A stretch of DNA of 14,878 nucleotides. Source: Bacteroidota bacterium (GTDB lineage: Bacteria; Bacteroidota; Bacteroidia; Bacteroidales; Prolixibacteraceae). Shown in pieces: positions 7,986 through 14,878 of this stretch (position 1 is its first letter; every line of letters begins with the position of its first letter). The DNA lies in the NCBI GenBank assembly GCA_030706665.1, contig JAUZOB010000046.1, forward strand, positions 1 to 14,878, read 5' to 3'. The translations under genes and the position numbers were made by a program. The notes under the pieces are model-generated. The model was not told where the DNA came from and did no database searches. It was given only the letters and a program-made list of their open reading frames with translations.

Positions 7986-10900
7986 ATGGGAATGAAAATG
8001 AATAAAAAGTATTGTTGTCTTTTGAATCTCAAAAGAATATTCTTTTTCCTGATGGTTTCGTTCATGGCGATGAACGTTTATTCATCGAATAAGGGGAAAG
8101 TAAAGCATCCTGTCAAATCGGAAAGGAATGTATATCAGCTATTCAAAGATCCCGGAGTCGAATTTCGGGGTGCACCTTTCTGGGCATGGAATGGAAAACT
8201 GGAAAAAAATGAATTGTTGCGTCAAGTTGATGTCCTCAAACAAATGGGGATGGGCGGATTCTTCATGCATTCCCGTACCGGATTGAATACCGAATACATG
8301 GGGAAAGAATGGATGGATTATACCAATGCTTGTGCTGATAAAGCAAAGAAAATAGGGATGAAAGCATGGCTTTATGATGAAGACCGATGGCCTTCAGGTA
8401 CTGCAGGTGGACTTGTTACCCGCGATCCTCAATACAGAATGAAATTTGTTAGTTTGTATTGTGTCCCTGCAAACCAATTTACCTGGAATGATTCAATTAT
8501 TGCTGCTTTTACTTGTAACCTCGACGGATTAAATTATACCGATTGCAAAAGAATTGCAAAAACAACTCCGTCTTCAGCTCTTGCCGGAAAAACAGTGTTG
8601 ATGTTTGTTCAGGAAGAAATGAAAAAATCGAGCTTTTATAACGGTTACACTTACCTTAACACTTTACAAAGAGCCGCTACCGATAAATATATCTCGATGA
8701 CACATGAAAAGTATAAAAAGAATTGTGGCTCTCGTCTTGGTAGTTCAATTGAAGGAATATTCACCGATGAACCTCATCGGGGATCAGTAATGACAGATTT
8801 CGGAAATGATAATAAGAACCGAAAATGGATGGCTCCATGGACGAATGAACTTCCTGCGACTTTTAAAAAACAATTCGGATATGATATTGTTGACCGTCTT
8901 CCCGAAGTCTTTCTGAAAAAAGACGGACAAACGATTGCTCAGGTAAAATGGCATTATATGGAAATTCTTGAGGAAATGTTCCTGAATAATTTTGTCAAAC
9001 CAATTTATACCTGGTGTGATAATAATAAGATGAAGCTAACTGGTCATTTCCTTCACGAAGATAACCTGGTTGCTCAAGCTGCAATGCAGGGATCATTAAT
9101 GCGAGCTTATGAATACGAACATTGTCCGGGTGTTGATGTGTTGACCGAAGGAAATAGAAATTATTGCATTGTTAAGCAAGTGGCTTCGGTAGCCCGTCAG
9201 TTAGGAAAGAAAAGATTGCTATCGGAAACGTATGGGTGTACCGGATGGCAAATGACTTTTGAAAATTATAAGGCAGTCAGTAATTGGCAAGCACTATTCG
9301 GAATTAATTTAAGATGTCATCATCTTTCGTGGTATACTATGGAAGGAGAAGCCAAAAGAGATTATCCTGCGAGTATCTTTTTTCAGTCCGGATGGTGGAA
9401 GGACTATAGTAAACTCGAAGATTATTTCTCTCGGTTGAATGTTGTTTTGGAACAAGGAAAACCGGAATGTGATCTGTTAGTCATCAGTCCTATTGAAAGT
9501 GTATGGTGTCAGGTTGGCGTTGGTTGGGCAAACGGACTTGGTGCCGGTACTCCTGAAATCGGTAAAATTGATGATCAATATCGTGATTTGTATAATTGGC
9601 TTCTGGGAGCCAGAATCGATTACGATTATGGTGATGAAGAGATGATTGGCCGTTTGTACCGGATTGATCATGACAATGCCGGGCATCCGGTATTGTGGAT
9701 CGGGAAAGCATCTTATAAAACTGTGTTGGTAAGTGGAATGACTACCATCCGTCGTTCAACCATGAAGATCCTTGAAGAATTTAAGAAACAAGGAGGAAGT
9801 GTAATCTTTGCAGGTGATGCTCCACAATACGTTGATGCATTGAAATCATCTGATCCTTCTACACTTTCTGCTCAGTCTGTAAAAGTTCCTTTTGAAGAAG
9901 ATGCAGTTGTTAGTGCCTGTAAAAAATATATCGCTCCGATTGTGGAAGTTACAGATAGTAAAACCGGGGCTCCTATTCAAGATGTATTTTGTCAGGTACG
10001 CAATGATAAGGGCACTAAGTACGTCGTGTTGATGAATATGAGTACTTCAATAAAATATGAGAATGTAAAAGTAACTATTCCCGGTACAGGAGCCGTAACC
10101 GAATGGAATTGCCTGACAGCTGAGCAAAATGCGGTTAATGCTGAAAATAAAGGAGGCAATATTGAAATTACATCAGATTTTTATCCCTCCGGAGAGCATC
10201 TTTATGTCGTTAATTCACTGAATGGTAAAAACACAAAAAGTATTGAGAATCTGAAAGAAGGCCGTAAGGTTTCATTATCGGGCCCTTATGAATACAAACT
10301 CTCTGAGAAGAACATTTGTGTGCTTGATATTGCCAAATATAAGATTGATAATGAGGAAACAGCAGGAGAAACAGAAATTCTAAAGATTGACCAGGCTGTA
10401 CGCGACCATTATGGATTAAAACTCAGAGGTGGGGAGATGATTCAACCTTGGTTTGCCAGTAAGTTTACCAATAACAAGGTTGTAAAAGGAACTGTAAAAA
10501 TGAATTTTGAATTCAATATGGCAGATCAACCTCAGGATACAGTATATCTGGGTATGGAAAGACCAGAGAATTTTAAGATCAGCTTGAATGGAAAAACGCT
10601 TGCTTCAAAAGCAAAAGGCTGGTGGGCTGATCCATCCATTCAAAAAGTAGCAATCCCTGCGTCTTATTTCGTTTCTGGCAAGAATGATCTTGAGCTGACT
10701 GTTGATTTCTCAGAAGATAAAAATCTTGAAACTCTTTATCTGATTGGAAATTTCGGAGTGAAACTGGATGGATCTGTTAGAACATTGACACGTCTGCCTG
10801 AAAAGATTAAGGTTGGTAATCTCACAGAACAAGGACTTCCTTTCTATACAGGAAATGTCACCTATAAAATTCCGGTCACAGAGAAATTTGCAAAAAATGA

Positions 10901-11213
10901 AAGATTATTCTTCTCTGTACCTGAATTTGAGGCAGCTTGTATAAAAGTTCATACTCCGGGTAATTCAACAAAAATGATTGCATGGCAACCCTATTCTGTT
11001 GAAGTGACAAAAGATTTGCAGAAAAATAACTACTTGTTGGTTGATTTTGTACTAACCCGTCGAAATTCATTCGGACCTTTACATGCGTTACCGTTGCATG
11101 CTGGAGCATATGGCCCTGATAATTTTGTAACCGGAGGGGATAACTTTACAATGAGTTATGAACTTTATCCTTCTGGATTATTGGCAGAACCATTTATTTC
11201 TGTCCGTCAATAA
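7986..11213 (+). CDS. Large GH106-like glycoside hydrolase, specificity unknown
   Basis: 1075 residues with a signal peptide (hydrophobic IFFFLMVSFMAM, cleavage near YSS). The ATGs at 7986, 7992 and 7998 are all in frame; the last gives the more typical MNKK start. Residues ~60-135 carry a distinctive block, FRGAPFWAWNG, GMGGFFMHSRTGL and WLYDEDRWPSG, typical of a large group usually annotated GH106-like or alpha-L-rhamnosidase-like. GIFTDEP places E262 at a strand end, and LLSETYG places E414 similarly; they are good candidates for acid and nucleophile/base, but this is inference. HHLSWYTMEGEAKRDYP follows. Then a Rossmann-like beta/alpha part (~485-640), a beta segment (~650-780), and a C-terminal galactose-binding-like jelly roll (~850-970, with LGMERPENFKISLNGK and PFYTGNVTYKI). 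It probably cleaves a terminal deoxy sugar or related residue. It is last in the block that ends at the 11360 terminator. Confidence 0.82.
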   Translation: MGMKMNKKYCCLLNLKRIFFFLMVSFMAMNVYSSNKGKVKHPVKSERNVYQLFKDPGVEFRGAPFWAWNGKLEKNELLRQVDVLKQMGMGGFFMHSRTGLNTEYMGKEWMDYTNACADKAKKIGMKAWLYDEDRWPSGTAGGLVTRDPQYRMKFVSLYCVPANQFTWNDSIIAAFTCNLDGLNYTDCKRIAKTTPSSALAGKTVLMFVQEEMKKSSFYNGYTYLNTLQRAATDKYISMTHEKYKKNCGSRLGSSIEGIFTDEPHRGSVMTDFGNDNKNRKWMAPWTNELPATFKKQFGYDIVDRLPEVFLKKDGQTIAQVKWHYMEILEEMFLNNFVKPIYTWCDNNKMKLTGHFLHEDNLVAQAAMQGSLMRAYEYEHCPGVDVLTEGNRNYCIVKQVASVARQLGKKRLLSETYGCTGWQMTFENYKAVSNWQALFGINLRCHHLSWYTMEGEAKRDYPASIFFQSGWWKDYSKLEDYFSRLNVVLEQGKPECDLLVISPIESVWCQVGVGWANGLGAGTPEIGKIDDQYRDLYNWLLGARIDYDYGDEEMIGRLYRIDHDNAGHPVLWIGKASYKTVLVSGMTTIRRSTMKILEEFKKQGGSVIFAGDAPQYVDALKSSDPSTLSAQSVKVPFEEDAVVSACKKYIAPIVEVTDSKTGAPIQDVFCQVRNDKGTKYVVLMNMSTSIKYENVKVTIPGTGAVTEWNCLTAEQNAVNAENKGGNIEITSDFYPSGEHLYVVNSLNGKNTKSIENLKEGRKVSLSGPYEYKLSEKNICVLDIAKYKIDNEETAGETEILKIDQAVRDHYGLKLRGGEMIQPWFASKFTNNKVVKGTVKMNFEFNMADQPQDTVYLGMERPENFKISLNGKTLASKAKGWWADPSIQKVAIPASYFVSGKNDLELTVDFSEDKNLETLYLIGNFGVKLDGSVRTLTRLPEKIKVGNLTEQGLPFYTGNVTYKIPVTEKFAKNERLFFSVPEFEAACIKVHTPGNSTKMIAWQPYSVEVTKDLQKNNYLLVDFVLTRRNSFGPLHALPLHAGAYGPDNFVTGGDNFTMSYELYPSGLLAEPFISVRQ

Positions 11214-11359
11214 AGAAACACGTTTGAGATTTTACATTTAGTGTTTAAAAAGAAGAATTAAAATATCGCACTTTGAATGCGATTATGTATTGATCAGAAA
11301 CGCTAATTGCGAGAAACTAAATTACAGTATTTGAAGAAATTGTTGTCAAATAGTTGAAG

Positions 11360-11408
11360 AAACAGCGGGGATTTAGACCATCAGTTGAGCCCCGCTGTTT
11401 TATTTTTT
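11360..11408 (+). terminator. Intrinsic terminator closing the hydrolase block
   Basis: AAACAGCGGGG (11360-11370) pairs perfectly with CCCCGCTGTTT (11390-11400), an 11-bp GC-rich stem with a 19-base loop, followed directly by TATTTTTT (11401-11408). The stem is far richer in G+C than its surroundings. Its position 147 bases after the stop at 11213 makes it the likely end of the transcript carrying the GH106-like gene. Confidence 0.88.
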
Positions 11409-11665
11409 CATATACAGAAGAACAATGTTTGTTTGTGTAATATGTATTAAATTCGGATTTATACAAATAATGAAATTTGACTGCTTTTACTGATTGATCG
11501 TCTCTTTTCATCTGATAAATGTTATCCTCAGAGATTAGACAAGTATAATATTTGTGCAAGCTGAAGAAATATTACTAAATTGAGTTTTTTTAAGGGAAAT
11601 GAAAGTTTTGGATATTCAATTTATCACTTGTGTTACAATTATAAGGCCGAGGAATAGACAATAAA

Positions 11666-11697
11666 ATTGAACACTTTAACTCAGATTTCTATCTTTG
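11666..11697 (+). promoter_or_regulatory. Bacteroides-type housekeeping promoter for the ECF sigma gene
   Basis: ATTG at 11666-11669 (3 of 4 to the -33 TTTG box), 20 bases, then TATCTTTG at 11690-11697, a perfect TAnnTTTG -7 box. The spacing fits the known 19-21 bases for Bacteroides primary-sigma promoters. Transcription would begin around 11703, about 28 bases before the ATG at 11731. It is the only well-matched promoter I found in the window. Confidence 0.75.
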
Positions 11698-11730
11698 TAT
11701 AATTATTAATCTTATAGCCAGACTAGAGTC

Positions 11731-12282
11731 ATGGATGATACAGAGCTGTGGGAAGAGATAAAAAATAATGATACTCATGCACTTAAAATACTGCATGACC
11801 ATTATTTCTATCAGATGTGTCTGTATGGAACTAAGGTTATAGGTGATATGAGTCTGGTTGAAGAAATCGTCTCTGATTGTTTCATAAAACTTTGGTCGGG
11901 AAGGGGAAAATTATTGATCCAGGGATCTTTAAAAGCATATCTGTTTTTAATGCTTCGGAATGCCATGATCGATCTTTCCCGTAAGTCTAAAAAAATCTTC
12001 GTGGATAATATTGATGTTCTGTTGGAAATTCCTGATGAGGATTGCATTAAAGAACAGGAATTTTATGCAGAATTATATCGAGCAATTTCCAAACTTCCTG
12101 ATCAACGTAAAAAAATTCTTGAACTTGCAGTATTCGAATCTCTTTCCTATAAAGAGATTGCCGATAAATTGAATATCTCTGTAAATACGGTGAAAACACA
12201 GATCAGCAGAGCCTATCGCTTCTTAAAAGAAGAATTAGATCCGAAATCTTTCTTCTTGTTAGTTATGCAACTCAATAAATAA
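11731..12282 (+). CDS. ECF-type RNA polymerase sigma factor (sigma-70 family)
   Basis: 183 residues. Region 2 covers ~20-92 (DHYFYQMCLYGTKVIGD, VEEIVSDCFIKLW, then AYLFLMLRNAMIDLSRK, the -10 recognition helix area). Region 4 covers ~112-168 (LPDQRKKILELAVFESLSYKEIADKL and a helix-turn-helix SVNTVKTQISRAYRFLKEE). Regions 1, 3 and the long linker of primary sigmas are absent, as expected for an ECF factor. In Bacteroidota such sigmas usually precede a FecR-type anti-sigma and a SusC/SusD pair and turn on glycan-use genes. Here no FecR gene follows; the next gene, in the same direction, is a hydrolase after ~185 bases. Its own promoter (11666-11697) fits the primary sigma, so it is probably not solely autoregulated. 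Targets may include the flanking hydrolases, but no target motif is established. Family is certain; role is inferred from context. Confidence 0.95.
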   Translation: MDDTELWEEIKNNDTHALKILHDHYFYQMCLYGTKVIGDMSLVEEIVSDCFIKLWSGRGKLLIQGSLKAYLFLMLRNAMIDLSRKSKKIFVDNIDVLLEIPDEDCIKEQEFYAELYRAISKLPDQRKKILELAVFESLSYKEIADKLNISVNTVKTQISRAYRFLKEELDPKSFFLLVMQLNK

Positions 12283-12467
12283 TATTCGTTTATATTCCAG
12301 AATAAAGCTATAGATGCAAAAATCAAGATTCTCTTGCGACATGATAAAAATGAGAAAGCTATAATTCAGCTGTTGCTCAAAACATACCGTTCCATTGAAA
12401 CCTGCTTGATTTAATAGGATTTTATTGTCTTTTGTTAATTTATATGCAAAAACTAAAATGTAAAGTA

Positions 12468-14504
12468 ATGAAGAAAACCGTTTGCCTCAAAACCTCTAAG
12501 TTTACAACAACAATTCCTGTGATACATATATTATTCGTCTTTATTCTTCTTGGAGGATGGATAAATAGCTTTGCACAGGAATTACCCCGGTGGAAGATTG
12601 ATAATTCCGGAGCAATTGTTTGGAAAACTGATAATAGATTGCCGCATTCTGATCATATCGAGATGAGTGGGCTTAAACTATCAGCAGTCATTCATTATGG
12701 AGTAAATTCAGAAGGAGGGTATACAATTCAACGCACAATTGTGTGGCCAATGCTTCGAATAATTCCAAATGATACCTATGGTAGTTTTATCCGGAACTTT
12801 AATTGGGATATTTTTAATTCGATTAATGTAAATGGTTCTCCGATTCAAAATGAGAAGGTTACTGAAATATCACATAACGGATTGATGGTCGTAAAGAGCA
12901 TGGTCGGAGGCGAGTTGGAATGTACACGTGTATTATTCCCATCAACTACTAAACCTGTTTTTAACGAGCAGTATCAGATTCTTAATAAATCGTCTAATGT
13001 TATTACGGTAGAAATACCTGATTATAAGAATACTTTTTATACTGATCCGGACAAGGGGGTAGCCGGAAGTTATGCTGTTACCGCATGTTCTGTAGGGGGC
13101 GGTGTTTATAAGTTAAAACCCAATGAAGCTGTTACGTTTGGTGCACAATTCTATGCTCATAAAAAATCAGAAAACATCGATTTGGGACAAATAGCAGACG
13201 AGAAAATTGAACGGGAGAATTTAGTAAAACTCTGGTGGAAAAATCTTGTGTTGGAAACACCCGATCCAATATTAAACAAAGCTTTTGCATTTGCTAAAAT
13301 ACGTGCTGCTGAAAGTATTTATCAAACCAAAGGAGGACTGATGCATAGTCCCGGAGGGGAGACATACTATGCTGCAATTTGGGCCAATGATCAGGCAGAG
13401 TATATCGGTCCTTTCTTTCCCTATCTCGGATATGAAACTGGGAATAAAGCCTCATTGAATGCCTATCTGCATTATGCCAGATTTATGAACCCGGAATATA
13501 AACCAATTCCAAGTTCGATTATTGCAGAAGGGACTGATATCTGGAATGGAGCAGGAGATCGTGGCGATGCTGCTATGATTGCTTATGGTGCATCAAGATA
13601 TGCACTCGTAAAAGGGAATCTTGATGAAGCGAAACAATTATGGCCTTTGATCGAATGGTGTCTCGAATACTGTAAACGAAAACTAAATGATAAGGGAGTA
13701 GTCACCTCTAACTGTGATGAATTGGAAGGGCGCTTCCCTGCAGGGAATGCAAATTTATGTACTTCTTCGTTGTATTATGATGCGCTTCATTCTGCCGCAA
13801 TGCTTGGAAAAGACTTAGGAAAACCCGCAGCACAGTTATTATCATATGAGAATGAAGCAGCTGCATTGAAAATAGCAATCGGAAATTATTTTGGTTGTAA
13901 AGTCGAAGGGTTCGATACCTATCGCTACTATAAAGAAAACGATGTGCTTCGTGCCTGGATTTGTATGCCATTGACTGTAGGTATAAATGATCGGAAACAA
14001 GGAACGATCGATGCTCTTTTTTCTCCAAGATTATGGACTGCTGACGGTCTTGCATCACAAGCAGGAGATAAGACTTTTTGGGACAGATCGACCCTTTATG
14101 CTCTCAGAGGAGTATTTGCGTGTGGTGAAACAGAAAAAGCATACCCTTTTTTGAAATATTATTCCGAACGTCGCCTTTTAGGAGAACATGTTCCATATCC
14201 TGTTGAGGCTTATCCCGAAGGAGGACAACGACATCTGTCTGCAGAAAGCGGACTTTATTGCCGCATTTTTACAGAAGGAGTATTTGGAATCAGACCAACC
14301 GGATTGCACTCATTTGTGTTTACACCCCGACTCCCGAAAGAATGGGATCATATGGCACTAAAAAAGATAATGGCCTTTGGAAAAGAGTTTGACCTTGTTG
14401 TTGAAAGAAATAAAAAGGGATTGAAAACCATGGTTGTTGAGAAAGGAAAGATTCTCTACAATAAAATTATAAAAGAAGGAAAAACTGTAAGAATAGAATT
14501 TTAA
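12468..14504 (+). CDS. Exported (alpha/alpha)6-barrel glycoside hydrolase, family not recognised
   Basis: 678 residues from the ATG at 12468, chosen because it gives a typical MKK start and signal peptide (hydrophobic IHILFVFILLGGWI, cleavage after FAQ) with an A-rich leader; in-frame ATG 12444 and TTG 12432 are alternatives. Residues ~40-250 are all-beta, like the super-beta-sandwich in front of six-hairpin hydrolases. Residues ~260-640 are helix-rich with conserved-looking barrel segments: GLMHSPGGETYYAAIWANDQAEY (D308 in WANDQ), CDELEGRFPAGN (E418, E420), and RHLSAESGLYCRIFTEGVFGI (E593, E603). The tail (FTPRLPKEWD onward) resembles the small C-terminal beta domain of GH78/GH95-type proteins. 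The acidic residues named are candidate catalytic groups only. It follows the sigma gene by ~185 bases with no terminator or recognisable promoter between, so it may be co-transcribed with it or driven by an ECF promoter. Sugar specificity cannot be told; a deoxy- or pentofuranosyl-type glycan linkage is possible. Confidence 0.82.
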   Translation: MKKTVCLKTSKFTTTIPVIHILFVFILLGGWINSFAQELPRWKIDNSGAIVWKTDNRLPHSDHIEMSGLKLSAVIHYGVNSEGGYTIQRTIVWPMLRIIPNDTYGSFIRNFNWDIFNSINVNGSPIQNEKVTEISHNGLMVVKSMVGGELECTRVLFPSTTKPVFNEQYQILNKSSNVITVEIPDYKNTFYTDPDKGVAGSYAVTACSVGGGVYKLKPNEAVTFGAQFYAHKKSENIDLGQIADEKIERENLVKLWWKNLVLETPDPILNKAFAFAKIRAAESIYQTKGGLMHSPGGETYYAAIWANDQAEYIGPFFPYLGYETGNKASLNAYLHYARFMNPEYKPIPSSIIAEGTDIWNGAGDRGDAAMIAYGASRYALVKGNLDEAKQLWPLIEWCLEYCKRKLNDKGVVTSNCDELEGRFPAGNANLCTSSLYYDALHSAAMLGKDLGKPAAQLLSYENEAAALKIAIGNYFGCKVEGFDTYRYYKENDVLRAWICMPLTVGINDRKQGTIDALFSPRLWTADGLASQAGDKTFWDRSTLYALRGVFACGETEKAYPFLKYYSERRLLGEHVPYPVEAYPEGGQRHLSAESGLYCRIFTEGVFGIRPTGLHSFVFTPRLPKEWDHMALKKIMAFGKEFDLVVERNKKGLKTMVVEKGKILYNKIIKEGKTVRIEF

Positions 14505-14517
14505 GAAGTATTTCCAA

Positions 14518-14643
14518 GACAATAACAACGATTTAAATCTACCGTTAAATTTCCTTCCAACTACCGTTCCGCTACCAAACTGGTAGCGGAACGGTAGTTG
14601 AAGGGTAGCGAACGGTAGTTCAACCAGGATGTTGTTATGTGTC
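14518..14643. repeat. 126-bp nested palindrome, REP/MITE-like
   Basis: The core arm CAACTACCGTTCCGCTACCA (14558-14577) pairs perfectly with 14581-14600 across a 3-base loop. Outside it, CCTT (14553-14556) pairs with AAGG (14601-14604) after a single-base bulge, then CTACCGTT (14539-14546) pairs with AACGGTAG (14611-14618) across a 6x6 internal loop, and finally GACA-ATAACAAC (14518-14529) pairs with GTTGTTAT-GTGTC (14631-14643) with one extra base. The right half also holds a direct near-repeat: GGTAGCGGAACGGTAGTT at 14582-14599 and GGTAGCGAACGGTAGTT at 14604-14620. There is no U-tract on either strand, which argues against a simple terminator, and no ORF inside. No target-site duplication is evident. 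A mobile palindromic repeat or a DNA/RNA structural element is most likely. Confidence 0.75.
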
Positions 14644-14688
14644 ATATTTATTGAAATTACAATGCCAGACTTTACTGACAAAGTAAAT

Positions 14689-14767
14689 AAGCAGCAACTG
14701 AAAGATTAAAATGATCTTTATTCAACTAGAGATTATTGAACTTTCCCTTGCTGCTTTTTTCTTTTTT
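14689..14767 (+). terminator. Extended hairpin with U-tract: terminator or small structured RNA
   Basis: AAGCAGCAA (14689-14697) pairs with TTGCTGCTT (14748-14756), followed by TTTTCTTTTTT from 14757. Inside, GAAAG (14700-14704) pairs with CTTTC (14741-14745) across a 2x2 loop, and AATGATCT (14710-14717) pairs with AGATTATT (14730-14737) with one G-U pair and a 12-base loop. The result is one interrupted ~75-base hairpin ending in a run of U. It lies about 185 bases after the last hydrolase stop, past the palindromic element, so it could end that transcript or be the 3' end of a small RNA. No matching promoter was identified close upstream. Confidence 0.55.
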
Positions 14768-14878
14768 AGAGAAAAACTACAGTTGTAAGGCTGATTGTTA
14801 AAAAAAGTGAAATATTTTAAGAAATGCTGTCACCTTATTTTTTTGAAAATACGTCTTATTTATAGAAGAGTAAAGATA
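14768..14878. other. AT-rich intergenic tail, nothing identified
   Basis: From the U-tract to the right edge I see no ORF with a plausible start, no complete TTTG/TAnnTTTG promoter pair and no hairpin of note. A TTTG at 14842-14845 has no -7 partner at 19-21 bases. It may be the leader of a gene lying beyond the window. Confidence 0.5.

Larger units (their letters stand above)
11214..11730. other. 517-base intergenic region between hydrolase block and sigma factor
   Basis: It holds a terminator (11360-11408) about 150 bases after the hydrolase stop and a promoter (11666-11697) for the sigma gene. Between them, 11409-11665 is AT-rich and shows no supportable gene. A small hairpin (ATCGCA 11265-11270 with TGCGAT 11278-11283) has no U-tract. 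The 146 bases before the terminator hold no convincing ORF; a small RNA ending at 11408 is possible but unsupported by any promoter I can see. Confidence 0.7.

Noticed and set aside
11317..11559. 80-codon minus-strand ORF in the intergenic region
   Set aside because: It runs through the terminator hairpin at 11360-11408, has no recognisable domain, and is of a length expected by chance in this DNA.
12283..12414. 44 open codons in frame after the sigma factor stop, ending TAA TAG
   Set aside because: No start codon near its beginning, the sigma protein already ends at a normal length, and a run of this size without a stop is plausible by chance. No FecR-like motif is visible in it.
12432..12434. 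TTG start for the last hydrolase
   Set aside because: Two in-frame ATGs follow within 36 bases, and the later one gives a cleaner signal peptide start.
13708..14058. 116-codon minus-strand ORF
   Set aside because: Lies wholly inside the well-supported hydrolase gene on the other strand and resembles no family.
14582..14620. Tandem near-repeat considered as a CRISPR fragment
   Set aside because: Two adjacent copies separated by only four bases inside a palindrome, without regular spacers or cas genes.
14358..14681. 107-codon minus-strand ORF at the end of the last hydrolase
   Set aside because: It overlaps the hydrolase coding sequence and the palindromic element, and its product is low-complexity Phe/Ser/Asn-rich, typical of an antisense shadow.

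Overview
The window looks like part of a carbohydrate-degradation (PUL-type) locus from a Bacteroidota organism, most likely Bacteroidales. The evidence is the AT-rich DNA, the absence of Shine-Dalgarno-type leaders, one good Bacteroides-type promoter (-33 ATTG / -7 TAnnTTTG), an ECF sigma factor of the Bacteroidota kind, and a run of large exported glycoside hydrolases all on the + strand. No rRNA, tRNA, CRISPR array, transposase or integrase gene was seen.

Layout. 1-810: 3' part of a GH20 beta-N-acetylhexosaminidase, cut by the left edge. 966-2657: an exported protein with a deacetylase-like (NodB/GH57-like) barrel that lacks the usual catalytic signature. 2670-2715: a strong intrinsic terminator. 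2748-5459: a complete GH78 alpha-L-rhamnosidase with acid and base glutamates in place. 5661-7841: a short GH115-like protein (alpha-glucuronidase family). 7986-11213: a 1075-residue GH106-like/unassigned (beta/alpha)-barrel hydrolase. 11214-11730: intergenic, with a terminator at 11360-11408 and a promoter at 11666-11697. 11731-12282: an ECF sigma factor with no FecR anti-sigma gene next to it. 12468-14504: an exported (alpha/alpha)6-type hydrolase of unrecognised family. 14518-14643: a compact palindromic REP/MITE-like element. 14689-14767: a structured terminator or small RNA.

How the genes may work together. All five complete enzymes have N-terminal export signals, so they should act in the periplasm or at the outer surface. 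A rhamnosidase, a GH115-type enzyme, a GH106-like enzyme and a hexosaminidase together point to a decorated heteropolysaccharide or glycan containing rhamnose, uronic acid and N-acetylhexosamine. The exact substrate cannot be read from the sequence. No SusC/SusD pair, transporter, sulfatase or lyase is present here, so any uptake genes must lie outside. The first block (GH20 to GH106-like) ends at the 11360 terminator. The sigma factor and the last hydrolase form a second unit with its own housekeeping-type promoter.

Most unusual points: the 126-bp nested palindrome at the right end, the sigma factor without FecR beside a hydrolase gene, the deacetylase-fold protein without a visible metal triad, and the GH115- and GH106-like enzymes whose specificity is open.
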